In this document: positions 1 to 8,178 of the stretch, one piece after another | How the letters are laid out: each line of letters opens with the position of its first letter | How positions within the stretch are numbered: the first letter of the stretch is position 1 | Assembly: GCF_009741825.1 (NCBI RefSeq) | Contig: NZ_WPCA01000010.1 | Span: forward strand, 1-34,751 | Length of the DNA stretch: 34,751 nucleotides | Direction: 5' to 3' | DNA from: Halapricum sp. CBA1109 | GTDB lineage: Archaea; Halobacteriota; Halobacteria; Halobacteriales; Haloarculaceae | Program-made: the position numbers and the translations under genes | Notes under the pieces: model-generated | Database searches by the model: none | What the model was told of the DNA's origin: nothing | Seen by the model: the letters and a program-made list of their open reading frames with translations, nothing else

Positions 1-6
1 CGCGGA

Positions 7-94
7 GGGAGTTTTTCCCAAGTTTTTCTCGGGAGGGGTGCCCGCAGCGAGCGCTTGTGTGCGCTCGCGAGGACACCCGAGCGAGAAAAAGTGG
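7..94. repeat. Dispersed repeat, copy 1: likely bidirectional terminator element
   Basis: The + strand begins with GGGAGTTTTTCCC followed by GTTTTT, and the other end reads AAAAAGTGG, which gives an oligo-T run on the minus strand. Between them lie GTGCCCG and AGGACACCCGAG flanking an inner hairpin (GCGAGCGC / GCGCTCGC arms). The same outer sequences in the same order recur at 28021-28110 around a different inner hairpin. Oligo-T tracts act as terminators in archaea, so the element could end transcription from both sides. It lies just beyond the stop codon of the minus-strand gene ending at 100. Confidence 0.6.
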
Positions 95-99
95 TAGTT

Positions 100-729
100 C
101 TAGGCTATGTCGCGGGAGGTGTCAATGGAGACCTCTTCGACGAGGTTGAGTTTGATCACGTTCTTGGGGGCGCGGCCGCCGCGGAACTTCGGGATGGCCA
201 GTTGGTTCTCGACCTCGTCGCCTTTGATCTTCGTGTCCATCTGGAAGATGACGTCGGCGAAGTGTTCGGTCGTGTCCCGTAAGGGAGGGACCGACCGGCC
301 GTTGAGGCAGTGGAGGACCGCCAGACTGCCGGTGTTGAAGATGTGGTTCTGGAGGTCGTTCATAAACGAGCGGAACCGCGAGGGGGGTTCCTGCTCTTCG
401 AGGACGTCCAGCGGGTCGATGATGAGGTTCGACGTCTCCGGGAGCGCGGAGACGAGTTTCGAGGCGTTGTCCAGCGGCGCCTCGCCGGAGACGTGTCGGA
501 CAGTCGGCTCGCCGGTCTCGGTCGGGGAGTGCTCTAAGCTATCGCGGATGGCCTGCTCGGAACGGTCGAGCGAGAGGTACAGCGTGCCGCGAGTCGCGGT
601 CAACTCGTAGAGAAACAGCTCGGCCTGACTGGCGGGGCTGGCGTTGAGCGCGACGATGCTGCCGGCCGGCATCCCGCCGTCGAGTTTCCGATCAAGAACG
701 TCGATACCCGTCCGGAGCCGATCTGCCAT
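100..729 (-). CDS. KaiC/RadA-like (RecA-superfamily, HTR-like) protein without P-loop
   Basis: A 209-residue protein that opens like RAD55/KaiC-type ATPases ([20 protein letters not shown]), where a Walker A loop GxxxxGK[ST] normally follows. Here the loop position reads [14 protein letters not shown], with no GK[ST], so ATP binding in the usual way is unlikely. A hydrophobic strand ending in Asp (SNLIIDPLD) matches the Walker B position. Haloarchaeal relatives are annotated as HTR-like or RecA-superfamily proteins; their function is not established. The ATG at 729 was chosen because a TATA-like box lies at 761-769 and the fold begins right after it. The upstream in-frame extension is poor. 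It is divergent from pyrB, and the stop lies next to the terminator-like repeat at 7-94. Confidence 0.75.
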   Translation of the reverse strand: MADRLRTGIDVLDRKLDGGMPAGSIVALNASPASQAELFLYELTATRGTLYLSLDRSEQAIRDSLEHSPTETGEPTVRHVSGEAPLDNASKLVSALPETSNLIIDPLDVLEEQEPPSRFRSFMNDLQNHIFNTGSLAVLHCLNGRSVPPLRDTTEHFADVIFQMDTKIKGDEVENQLAIPKFRGGRAPKNVIKLNLVEEVSIDTSRDIA

Positions 730-760
730 ATGCCATTCGGAGACAAAACGGCCCAGCGGA

Positions 761-769
761 TTAAATATT
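761..769 (-). promoter_or_regulatory. TATA-like box for the KaiC-like gene
   Basis: On the minus strand this reads AATATTTAA, 32-40 bases before the ATG at 729. That spacing suits a leaderless or nearly leaderless haloarchaeal transcript. No comparably clear box is seen for the divergent pyrB start at 874; the nearest T-rich stretch is around 788-798. Confidence 0.55.
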
Positions 770-873
770 GCGCTCACCCGCTCTACGGCGATTTTTGCCC
801 CACCCACCGTTTCGACTGGAGGTGTCTCGTCGTGTCGGGAGATTCAAGAGCGTTCGGAGCGCCTGTGCAAGCG

Positions 874-1788
874 ATGCGGCACGATCACATCATCAGTGCG
901 AAACAGCTCTCCCGGGCGGACATCGAGGAGGTGCTGGATCGGGCTGCCGACATCGCGGCCGACCCGTCGGCCTACGCCGACCGGCACGCGGAGACGCTGC
1001 TCGGCCTGCTCTTTTTCGAGCCGAGCACGCGGACGAAGATGAGTTTCACCGCCGCGATCAAACGCCTCGGTGGCGACGTGGTGGATATGGGGCCCGTCGA
1101 GTACTCAAGCGTCAAGAAAGGCGAGAGCCTCGCCGACACCGCGCGTGTCGTCGAGGGCTACGCCGACGCGTTGGTGTTGCGCCACCCCAGCGAGGGGTCG
1201 GCGAAGATGGCCAGCGAGTTCGTCGACGTCCCCCTGCTCAACGCCGGTGACGGAGCCGGTCAACACCCCACACAGACGCTGTTGGACCTGTACACCATCC
1301 GGGAGAACGCAGGACTGGACGATCTGAACATCGGTATTATGGGCGATCTGAAGTACGGGCGGACGGTCCACTCGCTGGCCCACGCCCTGACGAACTTCGA
1401 CGCCCACCAGCATTTCATCAGCCCCGAGTCGCTGCGGTTGCCGCGGTCGGTCCGGTACGACCTCCACGAGGAGGGCGCGACCATCCGCGAACACACCGAC
1501 CTCGACGATGTCCTCGACAGCCTCGACGTGCTGTACGTCACCCGGATTCAGGAGGAACGGTTCGCCGACCAGAGCGAGTACCGGAAGGTCGCCGGGGAGT
1601 ACCAGATCGACGCCGAGACGCTGGAGAGTGCGCGCGAGGACCTGACCGTGATGCACCCGCTCCCGCGGGTCGACGAGATAGACCACGACATCGACGACAC
1701 CGACCACGCGAAGTACTTCGATCAGGCCCACAACGGCGTCCCAGTCAGGATGGCGCTGCTCGACCTCGTCCTCGGAGGTGACCAATGA
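874..1788 (+). CDS. pyrB: Aspartate carbamoyltransferase catalytic subunit
   Basis: A 304-residue protein of normal length for the family. It condenses carbamoyl phosphate and aspartate to carbamoyl aspartate, the committed step of pyrimidine synthesis. The carbamoyl phosphate site [12 protein letters not shown] is at residues 48-58 (Ser51-Thr54). The second active-site segment [12 protein letters not shown] is at about 78-89, [10 protein letters not shown] begins at His131, and [10 protein letters not shown] lies near the C-terminus. The start at 874 gives the typical haloarchaeal N-terminus [20 protein letters not shown]; the in-frame extension upstream runs into the divergent promoter region. 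The stop overlaps the start of pyrI by four bases (ATGA), so the two chains of the holoenzyme are co-translated. Confidence 0.97.
   Translation: MRHDHIISAKQLSRADIEEVLDRAADIAADPSAYADRHAETLLGLLFFEPSTRTKMSFTAAIKRLGGDVVDMGPVEYSSVKKGESLADTARVVEGYADALVLRHPSEGSAKMASEFVDVPLLNAGDGAGQHPTQTLLDLYTIRENAGLDDLNIGIMGDLKYGRTVHSLAHALTNFDAHQHFISPESLRLPRSVRYDLHEEGATIREHTDLDDVLDSLDVLYVTRIQEERFADQSEYRKVAGEYQIDAETLESAREDLTVMHPLPRVDEIDHDIDDTDHAKYFDQAHNGVPVRMALLDLVLGGDQ
1774..1781 (+). promoter_or_regulatory. Strong Shine-Dalgarno site for pyrI
   Basis: GGAGGTGA inside the 3' end of pyrB matches the anti-Shine-Dalgarno sequence at the 16S rRNA 3' end and lies three bases before the pyrI ATG. Leaderless first genes in this window lack such sites. 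This one supports re-initiation at the overlapping pyrB/pyrI stop-start. Confidence 0.6.
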
Positions 1789-2249
1789 CCGACGATCAGA
1801 GTCTCCGCGTCTCGAAAATCGAGAACGGCACCGTCATCGACCACATCACCGGCGGACAGGCGCTGAACGTCCTCGCCATCCTCGGTATCGACGGCACCGA
1901 CGGCGAGCCGATCTCTATCGTGATGAACATCCCCAGCGATCGTTTGGGCCGCAAGGACATCGTCAAGGTCGAAGGCCGGGAGCTGAGCGAGGAGGAAGTC
2001 GATGTCCTCTCGCTTATCGCGCCCGCCGCGACCATCAACATCATCCGGGCGTACGACGTGGTCGAGAAACACCGCGTCACCAGCCCCGACGCCGTCTCCG
2101 GGGTACTCGAGTGTCCGAACCACAACTGCATCACGACCGAGAACGAACCGGTCGAGTCCCACTTCGAGGTGCTCGAGGACGGCGTCCGCTGTACCTACTG
2201 CGACACCATTATCCGCGAGGACCTCGCGGCGCACATCCTGGCGACGTGA
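1785..2249 (+). CDS. pyrI: Aspartate carbamoyltransferase regulatory subunit
   Basis: A 154-residue protein matching the usual PyrI length. The N-terminal allosteric, nucleotide-binding domain (about 1-100: [33 protein letters not shown]) is followed by a small zinc domain with ligands Cys110, Cys115, Cys136 and Cys139 (CPNHNC, CTYC). It binds PyrB through the zinc domain and confers feedback control by nucleotides, as in E. coli. Its ATG overlaps the pyrB TGA and has a strong Shine-Dalgarno site, so coupled and roughly equal synthesis of both chains is likely. Confidence 0.97.
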   Translation: MTDDQSLRVSKIENGTVIDHITGGQALNVLAILGIDGTDGEPISIVMNIPSDRLGRKDIVKVEGRELSEEEVDVLSLIAPAATINIIRAYDVVEKHRVTSPDAVSGVLECPNHNCITTENEPVESHFEVLEDGVRCTYCDTIIREDLAAHILAT

Positions 2250-2336
2250 TCGGTTCGGTCGGAGTTCCGTAGGCCGCCGTCGTCGGGGCCGTCCAGCGCT
2301 CCACGAGTGGTCAGTTTCCACACGCAGGGAGAAACG

Positions 2337-2344
2337 TTTTATTT
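2337..2344 (+). promoter_or_regulatory. TATA-like box for the 24-residue microprotein
   Basis: TTTTATTT lies 23-30 bases before the ATG at 2367, the spacing expected of a leaderless haloarchaeal gene. This is a main reason for accepting the tiny ORF that follows. Confidence 0.5.
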
Positions 2345-2366
2345 CGGTGGCCCCTCAGTTCGTTCG

Positions 2367-2441
2367 ATGTCATCGAAAGCCAAAGCGCTGCTTGCCCTGT
2401 TCGCCGTGGTTCTCGCGTACAAACTCCTCACGCGGGAGTGA
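2367..2441 (+). CDS. 24-residue single-span membrane microprotein
   Basis: A complete ORF of 25 codons from ATG to TGA. After a basic start (MSSKAK) it has one hydrophobic stretch of about 14 residues (ALLALFAVVLAYKLL) and ends TRE, so it looks like a very small membrane peptide with its N-terminus inside. Support comes from a well-placed TATA-like box and from the fit to the otherwise empty gap between pyrI and the next gene. Function is unknown. It could be a chance ORF; conservation in other haloarchaea would decide. Confidence 0.5.
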   Translation: MSSKAKALLALFAVVLAYKLLTRE

Positions 2442-2486
2442 CGCGGGGTCCGTGAGCCACTTGCCCGTGGAGTCCCCAACGGGCGT

Positions 2487-3314
2487 ATGGCCGGTATCGT
2501 CACCAGAGAAGAACCCGAAGTGTCCTGGTCGGAGTTCGACCGGGCCTTTTACGAGTGTAAGTCCGTCAGCGGCCGCGCCAGCGAACCGATCCCGGACGCG
2601 ATAAACACCCTCTCCTGTTTCGCCGACAACGCTGCTGCCCGGGAGAACCCTGATCTGGTGCCGGTCAGCGACACCGGCGAGGCGGCCACCGCCGAGCGCC
2701 CGTACTTCGACTGGTCGCACGTCTGTCCCACCCACGAGGAGTACCGCGAGGGGCTGCTGGAGATGATCGAGTCGGCCGGCGACACGAGCGGGGATGTCAG
2801 ACTCGACGATGTGGGGTTCCCGCGGGCGGAGTACTGCCACTGCGACCGGTGTGATGCCGCCTTCACGGCCAGCGAGTACGACGACCGGGCGGAGTGGCGG
2901 GCGGGCGTGATCACTGACTTCCTCGCGGCCGCCCGCGAACGCGTCCCCGGGGACCTCTATCTCGCGCTGTACCCCGACCCGTATCCCGGGCATCTCCACG
3001 AGCGCAGCGGTATCGACCTCGCGGCGGTCGAACGACTCGCCGACGAGGTGGTGGTTCCACTGTACGACACCTCATACGGGACGACCTACTGGCTGGAGGC
3101 GCTGGCGGGCGGGTTCGTCGACGCCGTCGACCTGCCGGTGACCGTCGAACTGTACGCCGTCGACGTGGACATCGACGCGTTGCTGGGCGCCGTCGAGGTG
3201 GCGGAGTCGGTGGCCGACCACGTCTGTTACGGCTACGACGCCAGCACCGCGCGGGCGGCGATCAGGCGGCGCGGGGCCGACAGCCGCGAGGGCGTCGACC
3301 ACCGCCCGGAGTGA
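2487..3314 (+). CDS. Putative TIM-barrel glycosidase-like protein
   Basis: A 275-residue protein that I cannot place in a named family with certainty. Visible features are YFDWSHVCPTHEEYREGLLEMI, then DVRLDDVGFPRAEYCHCDRCDAAF (a Cys-x-Cys-x2-Cys cluster after an Asp-Asp motif), a strand LYLALYPDPYPGH, and VVVPLYDTSYGTTYWLEAL. This pattern resembles glycoside-hydrolase-like TIM barrels in which Y-C-x-C-x2-C follows a beta strand; that assignment is inference from pattern. There is no signal peptide, so it is probably cytoplasmic. Its TGA directly abuts the TCA that is the stop of the convergent Nudix gene, with no gap. Confidence 0.7.
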   Translation: MAGIVTREEPEVSWSEFDRAFYECKSVSGRASEPIPDAINTLSCFADNAAARENPDLVPVSDTGEAATAERPYFDWSHVCPTHEEYREGLLEMIESAGDTSGDVRLDDVGFPRAEYCHCDRCDAAFTASEYDDRAEWRAGVITDFLAAARERVPGDLYLALYPDPYPGHLHERSGIDLAAVERLADEVVVPLYDTSYGTTYWLEALAGGFVDAVDLPVTVELYAVDVDIDALLGAVEVAESVADHVCYGYDASTARAAIRRRGADSREGVDHRPE

Positions 3315-3872
3315 TCACCAGACGGCGTCGGTACACCACGCTCGGAGGACCTCCCGGTCGCGGGTGTCCTCGGGGAGGGACTGGACCCACCGGGCGGCGG
3401 TTATCTCGCCGTCCGGGTCCTCGACGGCGAGGTCAGTCGTCTCGGCGCGGGCGTGGTAGATGGGGAGGACGCCCCACGTCGAGTGGTCCTCGAAGTGAAA
3501 CTCCACGCGTCCGAGCAGCGCCAGTCCGTCCACTGACGCCTCGACACCGGCCTCCTCGCGCATCTCCCGGCGGGCCGTCTCCCGGAATGACTCCTCGCCG
3601 TCGACTTCGCCGCCGGGGAGGACCCACATATCGACCTGCTCGTGACGGACGAGGAGGACGGCCCCGTCCTCGCGGGTGACCACAGCATGGGCGCCGTAGG
3701 GGAGGCCGTTGTCGGTGACGCGGTTGACGATGGTCCGGAACCGCGGGCGGGACACCCACCGCGATTTGGAGAACTCCCGGGCGTCCTCGGCGCTCTCGGT
3801 GAGGCGGTGGTAGGTCTGTTGGGCCTGCTGGTCGGCCTCGCTGGCGAGATACCACAACCGGTCGACCGTCAT
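3315..3872 (-). CDS. Nudix hydrolase
   Basis: A 185-residue protein. The Nudix box is complete at residues 88-110: Gly88, five residues, Glu94, seven residues, then REMREEAGV, matching GX5EX7REUXEEXGU. These residues bind the metal that activates water for cleaving nucleoside-diphosphate-X substrates. The substrate cannot be read from sequence. The N-terminal ~45 residues (MTVDRLWYLASEADQQ and a basic helix) form the extra leader seen in haloarchaeal members. The ATG at 3872 was chosen because that leader starts there. An in-frame ATG at 3962 would add 30 low-complexity residues. The gene ends at a shared TGATCA with the convergent neighbour. Confidence 0.88.
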   Translation of the reverse strand: MTVDRLWYLASEADQQAQQTYHRLTESAEDAREFSKSRWVSRPRFRTIVNRVTDNGLPYGAHAVVTREDGAVLLVRHEQVDMWVLPGGEVDGEESFRETARREMREEAGVEASVDGLALLGRVEFHFEDHSTWGVLPIYHARAETTDLAVEDPDGEITAARWVQSLPEDTRDREVLRAWCTDAVW

Positions 3873-4024
3873 CTGTCGTGCCACCGGCCGCGGTGTCGCT
3901 GTCCGCCCGGTCGCACGGTGGAGAGAGGGTCCATTGGCCGTCCGTTTGTCGGAGAGAGGCATAAGTCTTCGACTGTCGGCGGCGAATCAGTCCCTTTTTG
4001 AGACGCCCACAAGTACCGCTGCGT

Positions 4025-4207
4025 ATGAGCTTCGAAGAGGACGACGAGGTCGTACTTCACGACGAACACAGCGATTTCGACGGCGAGACCGGGACCGTCA
4101 CCCAGAAGATAGAGACGATGTTCGGCGACGCGAACTACATCGTCAGCTTCGAGGACGGCCAGGAACAGGGCGTCCCCGAGGACAACCTCGAAGCGGCCGA
4201 GGAGTAG
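4025..4207 (+). CDS. Small SH3-barrel-like acidic protein
   Basis: A 60-residue protein (MSFEEDDEVVLHDEHSDFDG, then GTVTQKIETMFGDANYIVSF and a short acidic tail). The alternating beta pattern with a central Gly resembles KOW or DUF1918-type small barrels; that is a fold guess. The ATG at 4025 is favoured over the upstream in-frame codon because a T-rich TATA-like stretch at 3995-4002 lies about 25 bases before it. It is the first gene of a tight plus-strand run that includes RNA-binding, RNase P and proteasome genes. Only seven bases separate it from the next gene, so co-transcription is likely. It may bind RNA, but nothing in the sequence proves it. Confidence 0.8.
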   Translation: MSFEEDDEVVLHDEHSDFDGETGTVTQKIETMFGDANYIVSFEDGQEQGVPEDNLEAAEE

Positions 4208-4214
4208 CGGCGCG

Positions 4215-4640
4215 ATGTCGTCGGTCCCGTTTCACTACGTCGACCTGCGGACGTTCTGTTACGCCACCGAGGACGAGAAACGCGTCACGGCGGCTCTGGA
4301 GACGTTTCTCCCCGAGGAGACGGAGCTCCAGCGGGTCGAGAACGAGGGCCACCACGGCGACCGTATCGTCACCCTCTCGGCCAGACTGGAGAACGCCGAC
4401 GACGTGCGGTACGTCCTCGATAGGGTCGGGGAGTTGACCGACGACGAACACGAGCGGCTGCTTTCGGAACTCGACCAGCGAGTCGACGACAACTGCTCGT
4501 TTTTCCTGACGCTCTCGAAACAGGCGGCCTTCGAGGGTCGAGTCGAACTCGGCGACGGCATCACCCTCCGGGGGAAAGTCGAGGCCTACCCCGCGAAGAA
4601 GGCGGCGGCCGTCGAGAACGCCCGCGAGGCGCTGTCCTGA
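4215..4640 (+). CDS. COG1325-type RNA-binding protein (predicted exosome-associated)
   Basis: A 141-residue protein of the archaeal COG1325 family, which is usually encoded next to rnp3 and the proteasome alpha gene and has been predicted to work with the RNA exosome. N-terminal strand VPFHYVDLRTFCYATEDEKRV, then the LENADDVRYVLDRV and NCSFFLTLSKQAAFEGRVEL segments typical of the family. I see no catalytic motif. The stop overlaps the first base of the rnp3 ATG (TGATG), so the two are translationally coupled. An RNA-processing role is inferred from family and neighbours. Confidence 0.88.
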   Translation: MSSVPFHYVDLRTFCYATEDEKRVTAALETFLPEETELQRVENEGHHGDRIVTLSARLENADDVRYVLDRVGELTDDEHERLLSELDQRVDDNCSFFLTLSKQAAFEGRVELGDGITLRGKVEAYPAKKAAAVENAREALS

Positions 4641-5332
4641 TGTACGAGGCCGTCCACGCCCGTCCCGACGGCGACAGCACCGCCGCGCGACTCGCGCTGA
4701 CGGCGGGCGAGTACGGCTACGACGGCGTCGTCCTCCGCAACCACGGCGACGCCCTCCCGGAGTACGACCGCGAGGCTATCGTCGAGAAGTACGGCGTCGA
4801 CGTCGTCGACGGCGTGGAGGTCAGGGCCGAGGACCCCTCACGGGCGAGCGGGTTCGTCGGCAATCACCGCGCCGACCGGACGGTCGTCGCCGTCCACGGC
4901 GGCACCGTCTCGATGAACCGCTTCGCCGTCGAACAGCCACCGGTCGACGTGCTGGCTCATCCGATGACCGGCGACGGCGACGTCAACCACGTGATGGCCA
5001 AGGCCGCCGCCGAAAACAGCGTCCACGTCGAGTTCGCGTTCGGCCGGGTCCTCCGGGCCGACGGCGGCGTCCGCGTGCAGGCCATCCGTGACCTTCGGAA
5101 ACTCCGCGAGATAGTCGCGGCCTACGACGTGCCCTACGTCGTCAGCGCCGACGCGACCAGCCACCTCCAGTTGCGCGCGCCTCGGGAACTCCTCGCCATC
5201 GGCGAGGTGCTTGGCTTCGACGCCGAACAGGTCCGGACGGGACTGGCCGCGTGGGGCGACATCGCCGAGCGAAACCGCGACCGGACGGGCGAGGAGTACA
5301 TCGAACCGGGTGTCCGCCGCGAGGACCGCTGA
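4640..5332 (+). CDS. rnp3: Ribonuclease P protein component 3 (Rpp30)
   Basis: A 230-residue archaeal Rpp30 homologue, a TIM-barrel protein subunit of RNase P that helps the catalytic RNA remove 5' leaders from pre-tRNA. Family features are MYEAVHARPDGDSTAARLAL, YGYDGVVLRNHGD, VDVLAHPMTGDGDVNHVMAKAAAENSVHVEF, and VPYVVSADATSHLQLRAPRELLAI. In other archaea Rpp30 pairs with Pop5, and here Pop5 (rnp2) lies 0.7 kb downstream in the same operon. The start overlaps the previous stop. The acidic composition fits its neighbours, and nothing appears missing. Confidence 0.95.
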   Translation: MYEAVHARPDGDSTAARLALTAGEYGYDGVVLRNHGDALPEYDREAIVEKYGVDVVDGVEVRAEDPSRASGFVGNHRADRTVVAVHGGTVSMNRFAVEQPPVDVLAHPMTGDGDVNHVMAKAAAENSVHVEFAFGRVLRADGGVRVQAIRDLRKLREIVAAYDVPYVVSADATSHLQLRAPRELLAIGEVLGFDAEQVRTGLAAWGDIAERNRDRTGEEYIEPGVRREDR

Positions 5333-5371
5333 ACCGCGTCCTTCTTTGTCCGGCCGCCGGAACACACGGCT

Positions 5372-6013
5372 ATGACCGACGATGTCGACGACCACGCGGC
5401 CCGCTTCGACGAGATAGCCGCGAGTTACGACGAGGACCACAGCGCCGAGTACGAGCGGACGGTCGAACTCGTCGTCGACTACGCCGCCGTCGACGCCGAG
5501 GACACCGTCCTCGATCTGGGTGCCGGCACGGGCGCTATCGCCCTCGCTCTCGCGCCCCACTGTGCCCGCGTGATCGGTCGGGACCCGAGTTCGGGGATGC
5601 TCGAACAGGCACGCGAGAAGGCCCAGAGAGAGGGCATAGAGACCGTCGAGTTCGGCCACGGGACCTTCCGGGAACCGAACGTCCCCGAAGACGCCGACGT
5701 GGACGTGGTCGTCTCGAACTTCGCGATGCACCACCTCGACGACGCGGCGAAACGGGAGGCAATCGACGCCATCGCGGCGCTGGGGCCCGAGCGGTTCGTC
5801 CTCGGTGACGTGATGCTGTTCGGGGAACCGGATCCCGCGGAGCCGTTCTACTCCCCCGAGGTCGACGACCCGGCGACGGTGGGTGACCTCGCGGACGCCT
5901 TCACCGACGCCGGGTTCGTGCTGACGGCCGTCGACCGGGTCCACGAGCAGGTCGGCGTCCTCGTGGGCGAGCGCGCACCGGACTCGGCGGCCGAGGGGGC
6001 GGAGACGCGGTGA
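5372..6013 (+). CDS. Class I SAM-dependent methyltransferase
   Basis: A 213-residue Rossmann-type methyltransferase. Motif I (VLDLGAGTGA, residues 46-55) binds S-adenosylmethionine. An acidic motif II follows about 20 residues later (GRDPSSGMLEQA), and VVVSNFAMHHLDD matches the motif IV region of small-molecule or RNA methyltransferases. The substrate is not evident. It sits between two RNase P protein genes, and its TGA overlaps the GTG start of rnp2 by four bases, so a link to RNA processing is possible but unproven. The 5' gap from rnp3 is 39 bases. Confidence 0.88.
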   Translation: MTDDVDDHAARFDEIAASYDEDHSAEYERTVELVVDYAAVDAEDTVLDLGAGTGAIALALAPHCARVIGRDPSSGMLEQAREKAQREGIETVEFGHGTFREPNVPEDADVDVVVSNFAMHHLDDAAKREAIDAIAALGPERFVLGDVMLFGEPDPAEPFYSPEVDDPATVGDLADAFTDAGFVLTAVDRVHEQVGVLVGERAPDSAAEGAETR

Positions 6014-6486
6014 AACACCTCCCGAAGTATCTCCGCCAGCGGTGGCGGTATCTCGCCGTCACCGCCGAGACGTGGCCGGACGCGACGGTAGAGCGCGGGG
6101 AGTTCCAGCGCCACCTCTGGTACGCCGCCCAGAACCTGCTGGGCGACGCCGGCAGCGCCGAGGTGGACCTCTCGGTGGTCCGCTTCGAGACGGGCGCGGC
6201 CGGGTTCGAGGCTATCGTCCGGACCCGCCGGGGCGAGAGCGACCGGGCGCGGGCCGTGCTGGCCTGTCTGGACGGTGTCGCGGGCGACCCGGTCGGGCTC
6301 AGGGTGGCCGGCGTCTCCGGCACCGTCCGGGCGTGTGAGGAAAAGTATATGCGTGGAGGGCCGGAAGGAATCGAGCAGAGCCACGTCGCCTTCGAGGGCC
6401 GCGAGCGGACGGCCGAGACGCGCGGTGAGCGCGTCGACGTCCGCGTGGACGACGCCTTCGTCGGGGCGGCGACACTCGACATCTAA
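6010..6486 (+). CDS. rnp2: Ribonuclease P protein component 2 (Pop5)
   Basis: A 158-residue Pop5 homologue with the typical haloarchaeal opening KHLPKYLRQRWRYLAV. In archaeal RNase P, Pop5 and Rpp30 form a heterotetramer that supports RNA cleavage. It starts with GTG at 6010, overlapping the methyltransferase stop; no earlier in-frame ATG keeps this N-terminus. The middle (FQRHLWYAAQNLLGDAGSAEVDLSVVRFE) and the GVSGTVRACEEKYM segment are family-like. It is two bases from psmA, so it is co-transcribed with the proteasome gene, a common archaeal arrangement. Confidence 0.93.
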   Translation: MKHLPKYLRQRWRYLAVTAETWPDATVERGEFQRHLWYAAQNLLGDAGSAEVDLSVVRFETGAAGFEAIVRTRRGESDRARAVLACLDGVAGDPVGLRVAGVSGTVRACEEKYMRGGPEGIEQSHVAFEGRERTAETRGERVDVRVDDAFVGAATLDI

Positions 6487-6488
6487 CT

Positions 6489-7304
6489 ATGCAAGGAAGT
6501 CAACAACAGCAGGCCTACGACCGGGGGATCACCATCTTCTCCCCGGACGGTCGCCTCTATCAGGTCGAATACGCCCGCGAAGCGGTCAAGCGCGGCACGG
6601 CGAGCATCGGCGTGCGGACGCCCGAGGGCGTCGTCCTCGCCGTCGACAAGCGCATCCGCTCGCCGCTGATGGAGCGGTCCTCCGTCGAGAAGATACACAA
6701 GGCCGACGACCACATCGGCATCGCCAGCGCCGGCCACGTCGCCGACGCCCGGCAGTTGATCGACTTCGCGCGCCGGCAGGCACAGGTCAACCAGCTACGG
6801 TACGACGAGCCAATCGGCGTCGAGACGCTGACGAAGGCCGTCACCGACCACATCCAGCAGTACACCCAGGTCGGCGGCGCGCGCCCGTTCGGCGTCGCGC
6901 TGATCATCGCCGGCATCGCCAACGGGGAACCCCGCCTCTACGAGACCGACCCCTCGGGGACGCCCTACGAGTGGAAGGCGCTGGCCGTCGGGGCCGACCG
7001 CAACGACATCCGGGCGTACCTCGAAGAGCACTACGACGACGAGATGTCCCTCGAGGACGGCGTCGGACTGGCGCTGTCGGCGCTTGCCTCCGTCACCGAG
7101 GACGGCCTCACGCCGGAGGGCATCGGCGTCGCCACCATCCACGTCGACGACGAGCAGTTCACCGTCCTCGACGAGGCGACGAAGGTCGATATTCTCGAAG
7201 CGAACGGCATCCTCGACACCGGCGAGGACGACGAAGACGACGCGGAGGAAGACGAAGATGCGGCCGACGAGGCCGATGCGGACGCAGACGAAGACGAGTC
7301 CTGA
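6489..7304 (+). CDS. psmA: Proteasome alpha subunit
   Basis: A 271-residue alpha-type 20S proteasome subunit. The N-terminal signature YDRGITIFSPDGRLYQVEYA forms the gate region and H0 helix of the outer ring. Further family segments are GTASIGVRTPEGVVLAVDKR and GGARPFGVALIIAG. The last ~35 residues are almost entirely Asp, Glu and Ala, the acidic tail known in haloarchaeal alpha subunits. Alpha rings cap the proteolytic beta rings and bind PAN-type ATPases. The stop TGA directly abuts the stop of the convergent gene at 7305, forming TGATCA. Confidence 0.97.
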   Translation: MQGSQQQQAYDRGITIFSPDGRLYQVEYAREAVKRGTASIGVRTPEGVVLAVDKRIRSPLMERSSVEKIHKADDHIGIASAGHVADARQLIDFARRQAQVNQLRYDEPIGVETLTKAVTDHIQQYTQVGGARPFGVALIIAGIANGEPRLYETDPSGTPYEWKALAVGADRNDIRAYLEEHYDDEMSLEDGVGLALSALASVTEDGLTPEGIGVATIHVDDEQFTVLDEATKVDILEANGILDTGEDDEDDAEEDEDAADEADADADEDES

Positions 7305-8086
7305 TCAGTCGTCGTAGGAGATGCGCTTCACGCGGCCGGGAGTCGTCCGGAAGCGCCATATCTGGCCGCCGTCCCGCGCCGGGACGACCCGGTCGACCTG
7401 CTGGAGTCCCTCTTTGATGCACTCCCACCAGGCGCTCTCGCTGTCGTAGCCCGCGGGGTACTCCTCGTAGAGGGCGTCGAGGAAGTCCTGCCGTTTCGCC
7501 TCTTCGAGGTCACGCAACAGCGCCAGCGCCGCCCCGACCGCGCGGCGTCGGCGGGCGATCTCCTCCTCGTCCCAGCCTTTGACCTCGATGTCGTCGAGGT
7601 CGGCGATGTCCTCGCCGATGCGGCGGTCGTCGTCGATGGCCCGCGAGGAACTGTACCGGATGCCGACCCGACGCCGTCGCCGAGTTGCTCGCGGGTGTCC
7701 GCGACCGCGCGGCGGGCGAACTCGTCCAAGCGCGCGCCCTCGACGTTCGAGAGAGCGTCGGCGCTGTCGTTCAGTCGGTCGTCCTCGATGCGGTCGACGG
7801 AGGGCGCGAGGTTTGTCTCCAGAGCGTCGCCGACGCTGTCGGCCGGCGGGTCGGTGTCGACGTCGGCCTCGATCGGCGGCGTCTGGACGTTCGAGAGGTC
7901 CATCTCGGCGGCCCGGTCGGCGTACGCGTCGAGCAGACCCGCACGCTCGCCCCCGTCGTCGATGTCGAACCGCCGCGTGACTAGCCACCGGAGGTACGCC
8001 TCGCGGGTGTCGAACCCGAGCAGGTCGGCCTCGACGGCGAGACCACGGGCGGTCTCCTCGTCGACCGACACCTCGAAAGTCGGCAT
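7305..8086 (-). CDS. Ribbon-helix-helix-like putative DNA-binding protein, frameshifted
   Basis: One gene of about 260 residues read in two frames. The N-terminal half (MPTFEVSVDEETARGLAVEA, then LGFDTREAYLRWLV) looks like a ribbon-helix-helix domain and runs to DTREQLGDGVG. The C-terminal half continues one frame over (VGIRYSSSRAIDDDRRIGED, then WDEEEIARRRRAVGAALALL, YPAGYDSESAWWECIKEGL, IWRFRTTPGRVKRISYDD). Inserting one G between 7667 and 7668 restores a perfect GACGCC repeat and one open frame, so a missing base is the simplest explanation. Function is unknown; DNA binding is inferred from the N-terminus. The ATG at 8086 begins the recognisable domain. The gene is convergent with psmA. 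Confidence 0.7.
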
Positions 8087-8178
8087 TCGCTTTCCTATAC
8101 CGGGTACGCGACGATAAAAGTACCCGACGGCGTCTGACGCCCCGAACCACCCCAACGGAGGGCCGAACGCCAGCGCGG

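Noticed and set aside
4838-5944. 368-codon open frame on the minus strand
   Set aside because: It crosses rnp3 and the methyltransferase gene, both well supported, and has no recognisable domain.
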